Shown piece after piece: positions 15,595 to 24,118 of a stretch of 52,690 bases of DNA. Made by a program: the position numbers and the translations under genes. The notes under the pieces are model-generated. The model was given only the letters and a program-made list of their open reading frames with translations. It did no database searches and was not told where the DNA came from. Each line of letters starts with the position of its first letter. Within the stretch, counting starts at the first letter, position 1. Source of the DNA: Burkholderiaceae bacterium (GTDB taxonomy: Bacteria; Pseudomonadota; Gammaproteobacteria; Burkholderiales; Burkholderiaceae); the NCBI GenBank assembly GCA_021166835.1, contig JAJPEN010000081.1:1-52690 (forward strand). Direction: 5' to 3'.

Positions 15595-17181
15595 ATGAAA
15601 GCCGAATCCGCCGGTCCCGCTCGCCCCGCTTCGGTCGAAGAGGGCGTGCGCATCGACGCGCTGCGGGCGCATCTCGAGTCGACGCTCGGGCGCCGCGTGA
15701 CGCTCGTCGAGACGCACATCTCGTGGGTGCTGCTCGACGGCGAGCACGCGTGGAAGATCAAGAAGCCGGTCACGCTGGGCTTCCTCGACTTCGCGCAGCT
15801 CGAGGCGCGGCTCGCCTGCTGCGAGGAGGAACTGCGGCTGAACCGCCGCCTGGCGCCCGAGCTTTACCTGGACGTGGTCGCGATCCGCGGCGAGCCGCAG
15901 GCGCCGCGCTTCGACGGGGAGGGCGCGCCGATCGAGTATGCGGTGCGCATGCGCCAGTTCGCGGCGGGCGCGCTCTTCTCCGAGCGGCTCGCTGCCGGAA
16001 CGCTCGACGCGGATGCGGTCGAACGCTTCGCGTTGCGGCTGGCCGCGTTCCAGCTCGAGGCGCCGTCGGCCGACGAGAACGCTCCCTGGGGCAGCCCCGA
16101 ACGCGTGCGCGCCGATACCGCACTCGCGCTCGACGGCATCGCCGCGGCGGCAGCCTCGTCGTCGCCGTGGGTCGCGGCCATGCGGCAGCGTTTCGAAGAG
16201 AAGGCCTCGCGCCTCGCGCCCGCCTTCGAGATGCGCAAGCGGCAGGGATGGATTCGCGAAGGGCACGGCGACCTGCACCTGGCGAACGTGGTCGTGCTCG
16301 AATCGCAGGTCACCGCCTTCGATTGCATCGAGTTCGACCCGGGCCTGCGCTGGATCGACGTGCAGAACGACGCAGCCTTTCTCGCGATGGACCTGCTCGC
16401 GCACGACCGCGCCGATCTCGCTTTCCGCTTCCTCGATGCGTGGCTCGGCGCGCTCGGCGACTACGAGGGGCTGGCGGTGCTGCGCTACTACCTCGCCTAC
16501 CGCGCGGTGGTGCGCGAACTGGTCGCGTCGATCCGGGGCGGGCAGCGCGCCGATTCGCTCGCCGGCCCGCGCTATGCGGGGCTCGCCTCGAAGCTGCTCG
16601 AATCGCGCCAGCCGCGCCTGCTGATCACGCACGGCGTCTCGGGTTCCGGCAAGAGCTACGCCGCGAGCCGGCTGCTCGAGCGAAGCGGAGCGATCCGCAT
16701 CCGCTCCGACCTCGAGCGCAAGCGCCTGCACGGCATCGGCGCGCTCGCGCGCTCGCACTCGGCGCTCGATGCCGGGCTGTACGCCGCCGACGCCTCCGGG
16801 CGCACCTATGCGCGCCTGTACGAGCTGGCGGAAATTTCGCTGCAGGCGGGCTGGCCGACGATCGTCGACGCGACCTTCCTGCGCGCGGCCGATCGCGAGC
16901 GCTTCCGCGCGCTCGCCGCGCGGCTCGGCGTGCCGTTCGCGATCCTGGCCTGCGATGCCGACGAGCGAATCCTGCGCGAACGCATCGAGGCCCGGCTCGC
17001 GCGCGGCGCCGACCCGTCCGAGGCCGACGTGCGCGTGCTCGGGCGCCAGCTCTCGGGCCGCGAGCCGCTGAGCCGCGACGAAAGGGCGAGTGCGATCTTC
17101 GTCGATACCTCGCGCGAGCCGCTCGAGCTGGCGGCGATCACGCGTGCGTGGTCCGGCGTCGGTGGCACGACGGCCCAATGA
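15595..17181 (+). CDS. Bifunctional phosphotransferase-like / AAA-type P-loop kinase protein
   Basis: This is a two-domain protein of 528 residues. The N-terminal half resembles aminoglycoside phosphotransferase-fold kinases, with IREGHGDLHLANVV holding the catalytic HGD (about residues 224-226) and FDCIEFDPGLRWIDVQNDAAFL holding the metal-binding Asp in a degenerate form. The C-terminal half has a Walker A motif, GVSGSGKS at 347-354, and resembles small-molecule kinases of the gluconate kinase type. Such fusions are widespread in Proteobacteria but their substrates are not established. An antibiotic role should not be assumed. The stop overlaps the next gene's ATG (ATGA), so it is coupled to the DHH protein. 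Confidence 0.85.
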   Translation: MKAESAGPARPASVEEGVRIDALRAHLESTLGRRVTLVETHISWVLLDGEHAWKIKKPVTLGFLDFAQLEARLACCEEELRLNRRLAPELYLDVVAIRGEPQAPRFDGEGAPIEYAVRMRQFAAGALFSERLAAGTLDADAVERFALRLAAFQLEAPSADENAPWGSPERVRADTALALDGIAAAAASSSPWVAAMRQRFEEKASRLAPAFEMRKRQGWIREGHGDLHLANVVVLESQVTAFDCIEFDPGLRWIDVQNDAAFLAMDLLAHDRADLAFRFLDAWLGALGDYEGLAVLRYYLAYRAVVRELVASIRGGQRADSLAGPRYAGLASKLLESRQPRLLITHGVSGSGKSYAASRLLERSGAIRIRSDLERKRLHGIGALARSHSALDAGLYAADASGRTYARLYELAEISLQAGWPTIVDATFLRAADRERFRALAARLGVPFAILACDADERILRERIEARLARGADPSEADVRVLGRQLSGREPLSRDERASAIFVDTSREPLELAAITRAWSGVGGTTAQ

Positions 17182-18191
17182 ACCGCGAAGACGAGACGCC
17201 ATCGGCCGGCGCACGCTTCGACGTGTGCAACGGCGACGCCGACGGACTCTGCGCGGTCGTGCAGCTGCGCCTGCACGAGCCGGCCGCGTCGACGCTGGTC
17301 ACCGGACTGAAGCGCGAGATCGCGCTGCTCGATCGGGTGGACGCCGGCGCCGGCGACGAAGTGCTCGTCTGCGACCTGTCGATGGAGCGCAACCGCGACG
17401 CGCTGCTGCGTCTGCTCGCGCACGGAGCGCGGGTGCGGTATTTCGATCATCACGCGGTGTCCGACATTCCGCGGCATCCGGCGCTCGACGCGCATATCGA
17501 CCTGTCCGCGGGCGTGTGCACCAGCGCGATCGTCGATCGCTTCCTCGGCGGCGCTTTCCGCGCCTGGGCCGCCGTCGGCGCGTACGGCGACAACCTGCAT
17601 GCGCTGGGCGAGCGGCTGGCCGCCGAGGCGGGCGTCGACGCGCCGGGCCGCGAGCGGATGCGCTGCCTGGGCGAGGCGATCAACTACAACGCTTATGGCG
17701 AGCACGAGTCGGACGTGCGGATCGCGCCGGCCGCACTCTATTCGCTGCTCGTTCGCCACCGCGACCCGCTGGCGTTCTTCGACGCGGAGCCGATCGCCGC
17801 CGAGCTGATCGCATCGCGCGCCGCCGATCTCGCCCGCGCGCTCGCGATCCCCGCGTACTGGAGCGGCGTCGCCGGCAGCGTGCACGTCCTGCCCGATGCC
17901 GACTGGAGCCGGCGCGTGATCGGCAGCGCGGCCAACGAGCTGGCGCACGCGGCGCCGGCTCGCGCGCACGCCGTGCTGCGCCGGCGTGGCGACGGCACGC
18001 TGATGGCGAGCGTGCGCGCGCCGCTCGCTGAGCCCTCGGGCGCCGGCGAGCTGTGCAAGCGCTTCGGCGGCAACGGACGCAGGGGGGCCGGCGGCATCGA
18101 CCGGCTGCCGGTGGACGACCTCGACCGCTTCGTGCGGGCCTTCGACGACATGGAATGGGGAAGAAGGAAAATCGAACCGAAGGCGCGATGA
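17178..18191 (+). CDS. DHH-family phosphoesterase-like protein
   Basis: This is a soluble protein of 337 residues of the DHH superfamily, metal-dependent phosphodiesterases or phosphatases. Early motif CNGDADGLCA provides metal-binding Asp residues, VLVCDLSMERN follows, and the name-giving YFDHHAVSD lies near residue 92. The C-terminal GELCKRFGGNGRRGAGGI resembles the glycine-rich substrate-binding end of DHHA1-like domains. It is distinct from RecJ at 37193-38998. ATG 17178 overlaps the preceding stop. The substrate is not known; possible choices are a cyclic dinucleotide, short oligonucleotide or other phosphoester. Confidence 0.85.
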   Translation: MNREDETPSAGARFDVCNGDADGLCAVVQLRLHEPAASTLVTGLKREIALLDRVDAGAGDEVLVCDLSMERNRDALLRLLAHGARVRYFDHHAVSDIPRHPALDAHIDLSAGVCTSAIVDRFLGGAFRAWAAVGAYGDNLHALGERLAAEAGVDAPGRERMRCLGEAINYNAYGEHESDVRIAPAALYSLLVRHRDPLAFFDAEPIAAELIASRAADLARALAIPAYWSGVAGSVHVLPDADWSRRVIGSAANELAHAAPARAHAVLRRRGDGTLMASVRAPLAEPSGAGELCKRFGGNGRRGAGGIDRLPVDDLDRFVRAFDDMEWGRRKIEPKAR

Positions 18192-18195
18192 TTCC

Positions 18196-19293
18196 CTACG
18201 CTCGCCCCGATGCGGGGCGCGCGGGCGCGAGGCGCTCGAGCGCCAGCTCGCGCACCTCGTCCGCCGTCACGTCGTCGACGTAGCTCGCGTCGTGCGGGCA
18301 GCGCGTGCGCACGTTGCGCACGCCGCAGACGGGGCAGTCGGTCTGCATCGAGAACGCGAAGCGCTGCTGGCCGGCGACGAGCGGCTGGGCGGCGAGCAGG
18401 TTCGGCAGCCAGAAGATGCCGACGCTGGGCGTTCCCACGGCGTCGGCGAGGTGCAGCGGCCCGGTGTCGTTCGAGACGAGCACGCCGGCCCGCTCGAGCA
18501 ACGCGACCAGCGCGCCTAGCGGCAGGTCGCACAGGTCGGTTGCCGGCGAGCGCATCGCGCGGATCACCTGCTCGACCAGCGTTCGTTCGTCGCTGTTGCC
18601 GTTCACCGCGACGACCGCGCCCGCCGTGGCGAGCGCGTCGCCGACCGCCGCGAAGCGCTCGGCCGGCCAGCGGCGCCGCGGGTCGGTCGCACCCGGCTGC
18701 AGGACGGCGATCGGTGCGTCGGGCGGCTGCCAGTGCCGTCGCAACTGCTCGCGGTCGCGCGCGGTCACTGCCAGCCGCCCGGCTAGATCGACCGGCGGCG
18801 CGCCGACCAGCGATGCCGCCTCGAGCAGCCGCAGCCGCTCGTTGCGCCATTGCTCGTAGGCGAGCCAGCGATCGAGCGGTGCGGCGCCCTCGGCACGCAA
18901 GCCCGAGCTGCAACGCGCGCCGAGTCGCTGCACGAACGGGTTCGCATAGCCGCCGCCGCCGTACCACTGCAGCGCGAGGTCGAAGCGGCGCGCGCGCATC
19001 GCGTCGACGAAGGCATCGATGCGGGCGGCGTCGCCCGCCATCCCGGGCGGCGCTCCCACGCCGGGAATCGGCGGCAACTCGATCGTTTCGTCGATCGGGC
19101 CGGGACGGCCTTCGAGGAACTCCCGGTGCCAGCGACGTCCGAGATAGACGATGTGCGCGCGCGGGTAGGCGGCGCGCAGCGCGGCCAGCGCCGGCAGCGC
19201 GAAGACGAAGTCGCCGATCGCGTTCGGGCGCAGGACGGCGATGCGCTCGACGTCTTCGAGGCGTTCGGACGAGGGATCCGCGGACGGTGCCAA
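18196..19293 (-). CDS. Glycosyltransferase family 9 (heptosyltransferase-like)
   Basis: This is a GT-B glycosyltransferase related to the ADP-heptose:LPS heptosyltransferases, acting at the cytoplasmic face of the inner membrane on cell-surface glycans. It starts with RIAVLRPNAIGDFVFALPAL and has the donor-site pattern VAVLQPGATDPRRRWPAERF and SNDTGPLHLADAVGTPSVGI. A cysteine group near the end, TDCPVCGVRNVRTRCPHD, is seen in some members. No ATG or GTG lies near the start; TTG 19293 gives 365 residues and is chosen here. It stands alone rather than in an LPS cluster, so the acceptor is unknown. It converges with the DHH gene only four bases away. Confidence 0.88.
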   Translation of the reverse strand: MAPSADPSSERLEDVERIAVLRPNAIGDFVFALPALAALRAAYPRAHIVYLGRRWHREFLEGRPGPIDETIELPPIPGVGAPPGMAGDAARIDAFVDAMRARRFDLALQWYGGGGYANPFVQRLGARCSSGLRAEGAAPLDRWLAYEQWRNERLRLLEAASLVGAPPVDLAGRLAVTARDREQLRRHWQPPDAPIAVLQPGATDPRRRWPAERFAAVGDALATAGAVVAVNGNSDERTLVEQVIRAMRSPATDLCDLPLGALVALLERAGVLVSNDTGPLHLADAVGTPSVGIFWLPNLLAAQPLVAGQQRFAFSMQTDCPVCGVRNVRTRCPHDASYVDDVTADEVRELALERLAPARPASGRA

Positions 19294-19434
19294 TGTCTGC
19301 TCGTCGGATGCGATGCCGAACGATGATAGGCACCCGGCGCGTTCGCCATCGACAAGAGGGGAAACGGCGCGCAGGGCGGCAGGACGGCACCGGGCGCAAT
19401 GCAGCGCCCGGCACGCCGGTTGCGTGCAGTGTCG

Positions 19435-20424
19435 ATGGCCCAGGAATCGAGGACAGCCGTCGTCGCCGCGATCGCCGGGAATCTGGCGATCGCCGTATCG
19501 AAATTCGTCGCTGCGGCGTTCTCCGGCAGCGCGGCGATGCTGTCGGAAGCGATCCACTCGCTGGTCGACACCGGCAACGGCGCGCTGATGCTGTACGGGA
19601 TGCGGCGCAGCCGGCGGCCGCCCGACGCCGAGCACCCCTTCGGCTACGGGCACGAGCTGTATTTCTGGGCGCTGATCGTCGGCGTGCTCGTTTTCGCACT
19701 CGGCGGCGGCATGTCGATCGTCTCCGGAATCGCGCATATCCGCGCGGGTGAGCCGCCCGGGGACCTGAAGTGGAGCTATGGCGTGCTCGCGATCGCTGCC
19801 GTCTTCGAGAGCGTGTCCTGGTATTACGGGCTGAAGGCTTTCCGCATCGAGCAGCGCGGCCGCGGCTTCGTCGAGACGATCCGCAGGACGAAGGATCCGA
19901 CCAGCTTCACCGTGCTGCTCGAGGACTCGGCGGCGCTGCTCGGGCTCGTCTTCGCGTTCGTCGGGATGACGCTCGCCGTTCGGCTGGACCTGCCGTGGAT
20001 CGACGGCGCGGCGTCGGTGGCGATCGGCGTATTGCTCTGTCTGGTGGCGCTGCTGATGGTCTACGAGAGCAAGGGGCTGCTGGTCGGCGAAGGCGCCGAC
20101 CGGGAGACGCTCGACGAGATCCGGCGCATCGCCTGCGCCGAGCCGCAGGTAGAGCGCGTGTGCCGGGTGTCGACGATGTATCTCGGTCCCGAGGAAGTGA
20201 TGCTCGTGCTCGAACTGGCGCTGCACCGCGCCGGCGAGTTCGACACGCGGGCGACCTTCGAGCGGATTCCGCGGGCGATCCGCGCGCGCTTCCCGCGCAT
20301 CCGCCACGTGTTCGTCGACATCACGCCGGACGAAGCGCAGACGCGAAGCGGGGCTGCGGATTCCGCGGACGCGGACTCCGCGTTCGCGCTTTCCCCCATG
20401 CAACCGATGGGACGACAACGATGA
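19435..20424 (+). CDS. Cation diffusion facilitator family transporter
   Basis: This is an inner membrane exporter of divalent metal ions (Zn2+, Fe2+, Mn2+ or similar) in exchange for protons. It has six predicted spans, with AMLSEAIHSLVDTGNGALML in span 2 holding one half of the metal site (S-x3-H-S-x2-D), and LEDSAALLGLVFAFVGM in span 5 holding the other (D, here with Glu before it, where many zinc transporters have H-x3-D). HPFGYGHELYFW is the family loop. The cytoplasmic C-terminal domain is present. The changed residue in span 5 suggests a metal preference other than zinc, an inference. Its TGA overlaps the next ATG (ATGA). Confidence 0.93.
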   Translation: MAQESRTAVVAAIAGNLAIAVSKFVAAAFSGSAAMLSEAIHSLVDTGNGALMLYGMRRSRRPPDAEHPFGYGHELYFWALIVGVLVFALGGGMSIVSGIAHIRAGEPPGDLKWSYGVLAIAAVFESVSWYYGLKAFRIEQRGRGFVETIRRTKDPTSFTVLLEDSAALLGLVFAFVGMTLAVRLDLPWIDGAASVAIGVLLCLVALLMVYESKGLLVGEGADRETLDEIRRIACAEPQVERVCRVSTMYLGPEEVMLVLELALHRAGEFDTRATFERIPRAIRARFPRIRHVFVDITPDEAQTRSGAADSADADSAFALSPMQPMGRQR

Positions 20425-21791
20425 CTTCGACCCTCGAAAGAAGGCACGCCGAACGGGCGCGGGAGAAGCAGCTGCGCGACGCGCTGCGCGCGCATTCGCG
20501 CGAGATCGGCGAGCACGCGGCCGACGACGAGGCGCTGCTGGCGCTGCTGTCTTCGCGACGCTTCGCGCTGCTGGGCGAAGCCTCGCACGGCACGCACGAG
20601 TTCTACGAGCAGCGCGCCGAGCTGACGAAGCGCCTGATCGTCGATCACGGGCTGGACGCCGTTGCGGTCGAGGCCGACTGGCCCGACACGCGGCGTGTCG
20701 ATCGCTACGTGCGCGGCAGCCCGGAGGACGGCAGTGCCGAAGAGGCGTTGCGCGGCTTCCGGCGCTTCCCGCACTGGATGTGGCGCAACACCGTCGTGCG
20801 CGATTTCGTCGGATGGCTGCGGCAATGGAACGATGCGCAGCCGCCGGAGCGCCGCGTCGGCTTCTACGGACTCGACCTGTACAGCCTGTCGGCGTCGATC
20901 GAAGCGGTGCTCGCGTATCTCGACGACGTGGACCCCGAGGCGGCGAAGCGGGCGCGCGCCCGCTACGCCTGCTTCGACCACTTCCATGAGGACGCGCAGG
21001 CCTACGGCTATTCGGTCGCCTTCGACCTCGCGCCCGATTGCGAGCAGGCCGTCGTCCAGCAACTGGTCGAGCTGCGCGAGCGCTCGATCGAGGCCATCGA
21101 GCGCGAGGGATACGAGAGCGATGCGCTGTTCGACGCCGAGCAGAACGCGCGCGTGGTGCGCAACGCCGAGGAATACTACCGGGCGATGTTCGGGCGGCGC
21201 GTGTCGTCGTGGAACCTGCGCGACCGGCACATGGTGGATACGCTGCAGGCGATCGATGCGCATCTGGCGCAGCGGCTCGGGCGCGAGCCGCGGATCGCGC
21301 TATGGGCGCACAACTCGCATCTGGGCGACGCCAGCGCTACCGAGATGGGTGCCGAAGGCCAGTGGAACGTCGGGCAACTCATGCGCGAGCGTTACGGCGC
21401 GCATCGCTGCACGCTCGTCGGCTTCACCACGTTCCAGGGAAGCGTGACCGCCGCCTCCGACTGGGGCGGTGCCGAGCAGCGCAAGAGCGTGCGCCCCGGC
21501 CTGGCGGGCAGCTTCGAGGCGCTCTTTCACGAAGCGGGCCCGGAGCGCTTCGCGCTGCATCCGAACGACCCGCGCTTCGCGAAGGCCTTCGTCGAGCCGA
21601 TGCTCGAACGCGCGATCGGCGTGATCTACCTGCCGGAGTCGGAGCGCAGGAGTCATTACTTCCACGCGCGGCTGCCGGCGCAGTTCGACGCCGTGCTGCA
21701 TTTCGACGTCACGCACGCGCTCGAGCCGCTCGATCCGGGGGCGCATTGGCGCATCGAAGAAGTGCCCGAGACCTGGCCGAGCGGCGTCTGA
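20421..21791 (+). CDS. Erythromycin esterase family protein
   Basis: This soluble hydrolase-like protein of 456 residues belongs to the EreA/EreB fold. Conserved residues are visible in LLGEASHGTHEFYEQRAELT (Glu and the catalytic-type His), VAVEADWPDT, GFYGLDLYSLSASIEAVL and IALWAHNSHLGDAS. Family members that open macrolide lactones are a minority; most chromosomal copies have unknown natural substrates. The gene overlaps the CDF transporter by ATGA, an unusual pairing, which argues against reading it as an acquired resistance gene. A ribosome site is not obvious, in keeping with coupling. Confidence 0.9.
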   Translation: MTSTLERRHAERAREKQLRDALRAHSREIGEHAADDEALLALLSSRRFALLGEASHGTHEFYEQRAELTKRLIVDHGLDAVAVEADWPDTRRVDRYVRGSPEDGSAEEALRGFRRFPHWMWRNTVVRDFVGWLRQWNDAQPPERRVGFYGLDLYSLSASIEAVLAYLDDVDPEAAKRARARYACFDHFHEDAQAYGYSVAFDLAPDCEQAVVQQLVELRERSIEAIEREGYESDALFDAEQNARVVRNAEEYYRAMFGRRVSSWNLRDRHMVDTLQAIDAHLAQRLGREPRIALWAHNSHLGDASATEMGAEGQWNVGQLMRERYGAHRCTLVGFTTFQGSVTAASDWGGAEQRKSVRPGLAGSFEALFHEAGPERFALHPNDPRFAKAFVEPMLERAIGVIYLPESERRSHYFHARLPAQFDAVLHFDVTHALEPLDPGAHWRIEEVPETWPSGV

Positions 21792-21848
21792 AGGGGACGC
21801 GACGTTTTGGGCAGGCCGCTTCGGGCAGACGAAAAACGGCGCATTGCG

Positions 21849-22466
21849 ATGGAAGCGGACCGGCAGCCGTCGCTGTTCGATGCGCCCGTGCCGCTTCCCG
21901 CAGGCCTGCCGGAAGGACTGCGCTACGAGCCCGATTTCCTCGATTCCGACGAGGAGCGCGAGCTGATCGCGTACATCCGCACGCTCCCCTTCGAGGCGGC
22001 GAAATACAAGGAATACACGGCGCGCCGCCGCATCGTCAGCTACGGCGGCAGCTTCGATTACGACGCGAACCGGCTCGGGCCGTCCGTTGAGCTTACCGTC
22101 GAACTGCATCCGCTGCGCGAGCGCGTGGCGCGTTGGGTCGGCGTTGCCCCGTCGGCGCTCGTGCACGCGCTGGTCGCCGAATACGCGCCGGGAACGCCGC
22201 TCGGCTGGCACCGCGACGTGCCGGATTTCGAGGACGTCGCCGGCGTCTCGCTCGGCGGCGAGGCGACGATGCGCTTTCGCCCTTATCCGCCGACGCAGCC
22301 GAAGCGCGCCGACGTCGTCCGCCTGACGCTCGCGCCGCGCTCGATCTACCTGTTGCGCGGCGTGGCGCGCTGGCGATGGCAGCACAGCGTCGCGCCGACG
22401 AAGGTGCTGCGCTGGTCGATCACGTTTCGGACGGCGAGAAGCGCGGGCAGCGGCGCTCGCCGGTGA
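21849..22466 (+). CDS. AlkB-like 2-oxoglutarate/Fe(II) dioxygenase
   Basis: This protein of 205 residues has the double-stranded beta-helix of alkylated DNA repair proteins. The iron site is H-x-D in GWHRDVPDFEDV (about residues 121 and 123) with the distal His in RWRWQHSVAP. The 2-oxoglutarate Arg is in LRWSITFR, and GTPLGWHRD and GGEATMRFR match the family. It could repair methylated bases in DNA or RNA or modify protein. ATG 21849 is chosen over TTG 21807 because the domain begins after it. It follows the esterase-family gene by 57 bases on the same strand. Confidence 0.92.
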   Translation: MEADRQPSLFDAPVPLPAGLPEGLRYEPDFLDSDEERELIAYIRTLPFEAAKYKEYTARRRIVSYGGSFDYDANRLGPSVELTVELHPLRERVARWVGVAPSALVHALVAEYAPGTPLGWHRDVPDFEDVAGVSLGGEATMRFRPYPPTQPKRADVVRLTLAPRSIYLLRGVARWRWQHSVAPTKVLRWSITFRTARSAGSGARR

Positions 22467-22667
22467 CGAGCACGCAAGGGCAGGATCGTTTTACGTGTAG
22501 CGAGTGCTGCGTGCCCGGGAACGAATCGTGCAGCGGTACGCCGCGCAGCGCCGACTGTGAGGCGGCAGTTGCGCTGTCGCCCGCAAAGCGCACGTCGCCC
22601 ACATGCGGGTCTGCCCCCGCATCGGCGCTGCAATGCATATACGAATCGGCCTCACGAGGAGAGACCC

Positions 22668-24032
22668 ATGCTCTTTCGCCGCCTGGAGACACCCGGTCTC
22701 GCCCATCACTCGTATGTCCTGGAGTGCGGCGGCGGGCAAGCCGTGGTGGTCGATCCGCGCCGCGACATCGGCGGATACCTCGCCCTCGCACGCGAGTACG
22801 AGTTGAGCATTACCCACATCCTCGAGACGCATCGGCAGGAGGATTTCGAATACGGCTCCGCCAGCCTCGCGGCGGCGACCGGCGCAGTCATCGTCACCGG
22901 CGACCATCCGCTGTTCGGCCGTTCGGACCGGCCACTGCGGGACGGCACGACCCTGACGGTCGGCACCACCCGAATCGTCGTCCACGCCACCCCGGGCCAT
23001 ACGCCCGAGAGCGTCTCGTACGCCGTCTACCCGGAGAATTCCGGATCGACTTGCTGGGGCGTGTTCACGGGCGATGCGCTGTTCGTGGGCGCTACCGGAC
23101 GTACCGATCTTGCCGACCCGGGCAAAGCGGGAGAGAACGCGGGCGTCCTCTTCGATTCAGTCCACCAGAAGCTCGCGCCGCTCGGCGATCAGGCGCTTGT
23201 CTTCGCTGCGCACGGCTCCGGATCGGCATGCGGGAGCAACATCGCGGACCGGGACGATTCGACCCTCGGCCTCGAGAGGCGCACCAATCCGGTGTTCACG
23301 CTGAGTCGCGCGGATTTCGTGCGACACAAGAAGAACGAGCACCTGCCGCGGCCGCCCTATTTCGCCCACATGGAACGGGTGAATCTCGAAGCCGGGCGCC
23401 CGATACCGGATGTGGCCCGCATTGCCGCGCTGCAACCGGACGCGTTCCAGAAGACGATGCGCGATGCGGTGGTGATCGACACGCGCTCGCCCGACGCGTT
23501 CGCCAGCTCGCATCTCGCGGGCTCCTACAACATCTGGCTCGAGGGCGTTCCAGGCTTCGCCGGATGGATCGCAAACGAGCGCTCCAAGCTGCTGCTAGTG
23601 GTCGAGGCCGTTGCGCAGATCGACACCGCCGCGCTTTCGCTCGTGCGCGTGGGCATCGACGGGACAATCGGTTTTCTCGCAGGAGGCGTTCCCGCGTGGC
23701 GCGAGAACGGCTTGCCGGTGGCGAGCACGGGAGTGGTCAGTGCCAGTGAAGCCGCCGCGTGGCTGGATGCGGGTCGAGCCCGAGTACTCGATGTGCGCGA
23801 CGACGGCGAGTGGCGCGCCGGGCATATCGGCGGCGCGATGCACATCTATGTCGGCGACCTGGAATCGAAGCTCCCCGCAGTCGATACCGAAGAGAGGTTG
23901 ATCGTGCACTGTAGCGTCGGTCACCGCGCCGGGCTCGCGACGAGCATTCTCGCCCGCGCAGGATTCACCGACGTCTACAACATGCTGGGCGGCATGGATG
24001 CATGGAAAGCGCTCGGGCTGCCCGTCGAATGA
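22668..24032 (+). CDS. Metallo-beta-lactamase fold / double rhodanese fusion protein
   Basis: Residues 1-200 are a persulfide-dioxygenase-like metallo-beta-lactamase domain and residues 250-454 two rhodanese domains. The usual H-x-H-x-D-H motif is altered to ETHRQEDFEYGS (H55, Q57, D59, F60). Other expected metal residues remain: H111 in TPGHTPES, D136 in FTGDALF and H182 in FAAHGSGS. The first rhodanese (DAVVIDTRSPDAF) has no active-site Cys. The second is intact, with C415 in VHCSVGHRAG. Such fusions process glutathione persulfide, polysulfide or thiosulfate sulfane sulfur. ATG 22668 follows cgaggag. It precedes the thiosulfate dehydrogenase fusion by 86 bases on the same strand, so a shared role in sulfur oxidation is likely. 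The 201 bases upstream hold no gene. Confidence 0.92.
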   Translation: MLFRRLETPGLAHHSYVLECGGGQAVVVDPRRDIGGYLALAREYELSITHILETHRQEDFEYGSASLAAATGAVIVTGDHPLFGRSDRPLRDGTTLTVGTTRIVVHATPGHTPESVSYAVYPENSGSTCWGVFTGDALFVGATGRTDLADPGKAGENAGVLFDSVHQKLAPLGDQALVFAAHGSGSACGSNIADRDDSTLGLERRTNPVFTLSRADFVRHKKNEHLPRPPYFAHMERVNLEAGRPIPDVARIAALQPDAFQKTMRDAVVIDTRSPDAFASSHLAGSYNIWLEGVPGFAGWIANERSKLLLVVEAVAQIDTAALSLVRVGIDGTIGFLAGGVPAWRENGLPVASTGVVSASEAAAWLDAGRARVLDVRDDGEWRAGHIGGAMHIYVGDLESKLPAVDTEERLIVHCSVGHRAGLATSILARAGFTDVYNMLGGMDAWKALGLPVE

Positions 24033-24118
24033 GTGCTCGGCCGACGACCTTCGCCGGGCGGGACAGTCGCGCCGCGCGCGCACGACCGGGCACCGATCGC
24101 AAATCGGGAGCTTTCGCG

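Noticed and set aside
11822..15598. Plus-strand open frame of 1258 codons over dctQ to serC
   Set aside because: It is antisense to four clear genes and has compositional bias typical of shadow frames.
15595..17181. Aminoglycoside resistance kinase
   Set aside because: The phosphotransferase-like half is fused to a second kinase domain, and this fusion type is a common housekeeping-type protein of unknown substrate.
20421..21791. Macrolide resistance gene
   Set aside because: The family name suggests it, but the gene is embedded in a chromosomal overlap with a cation transporter, and most family members are not resistance enzymes.
22467..22667. Left attachment site matching the tRNA-Asn end
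   Set aside because: I looked for a copy of the tRNA 3' end that would bound an island and found none.
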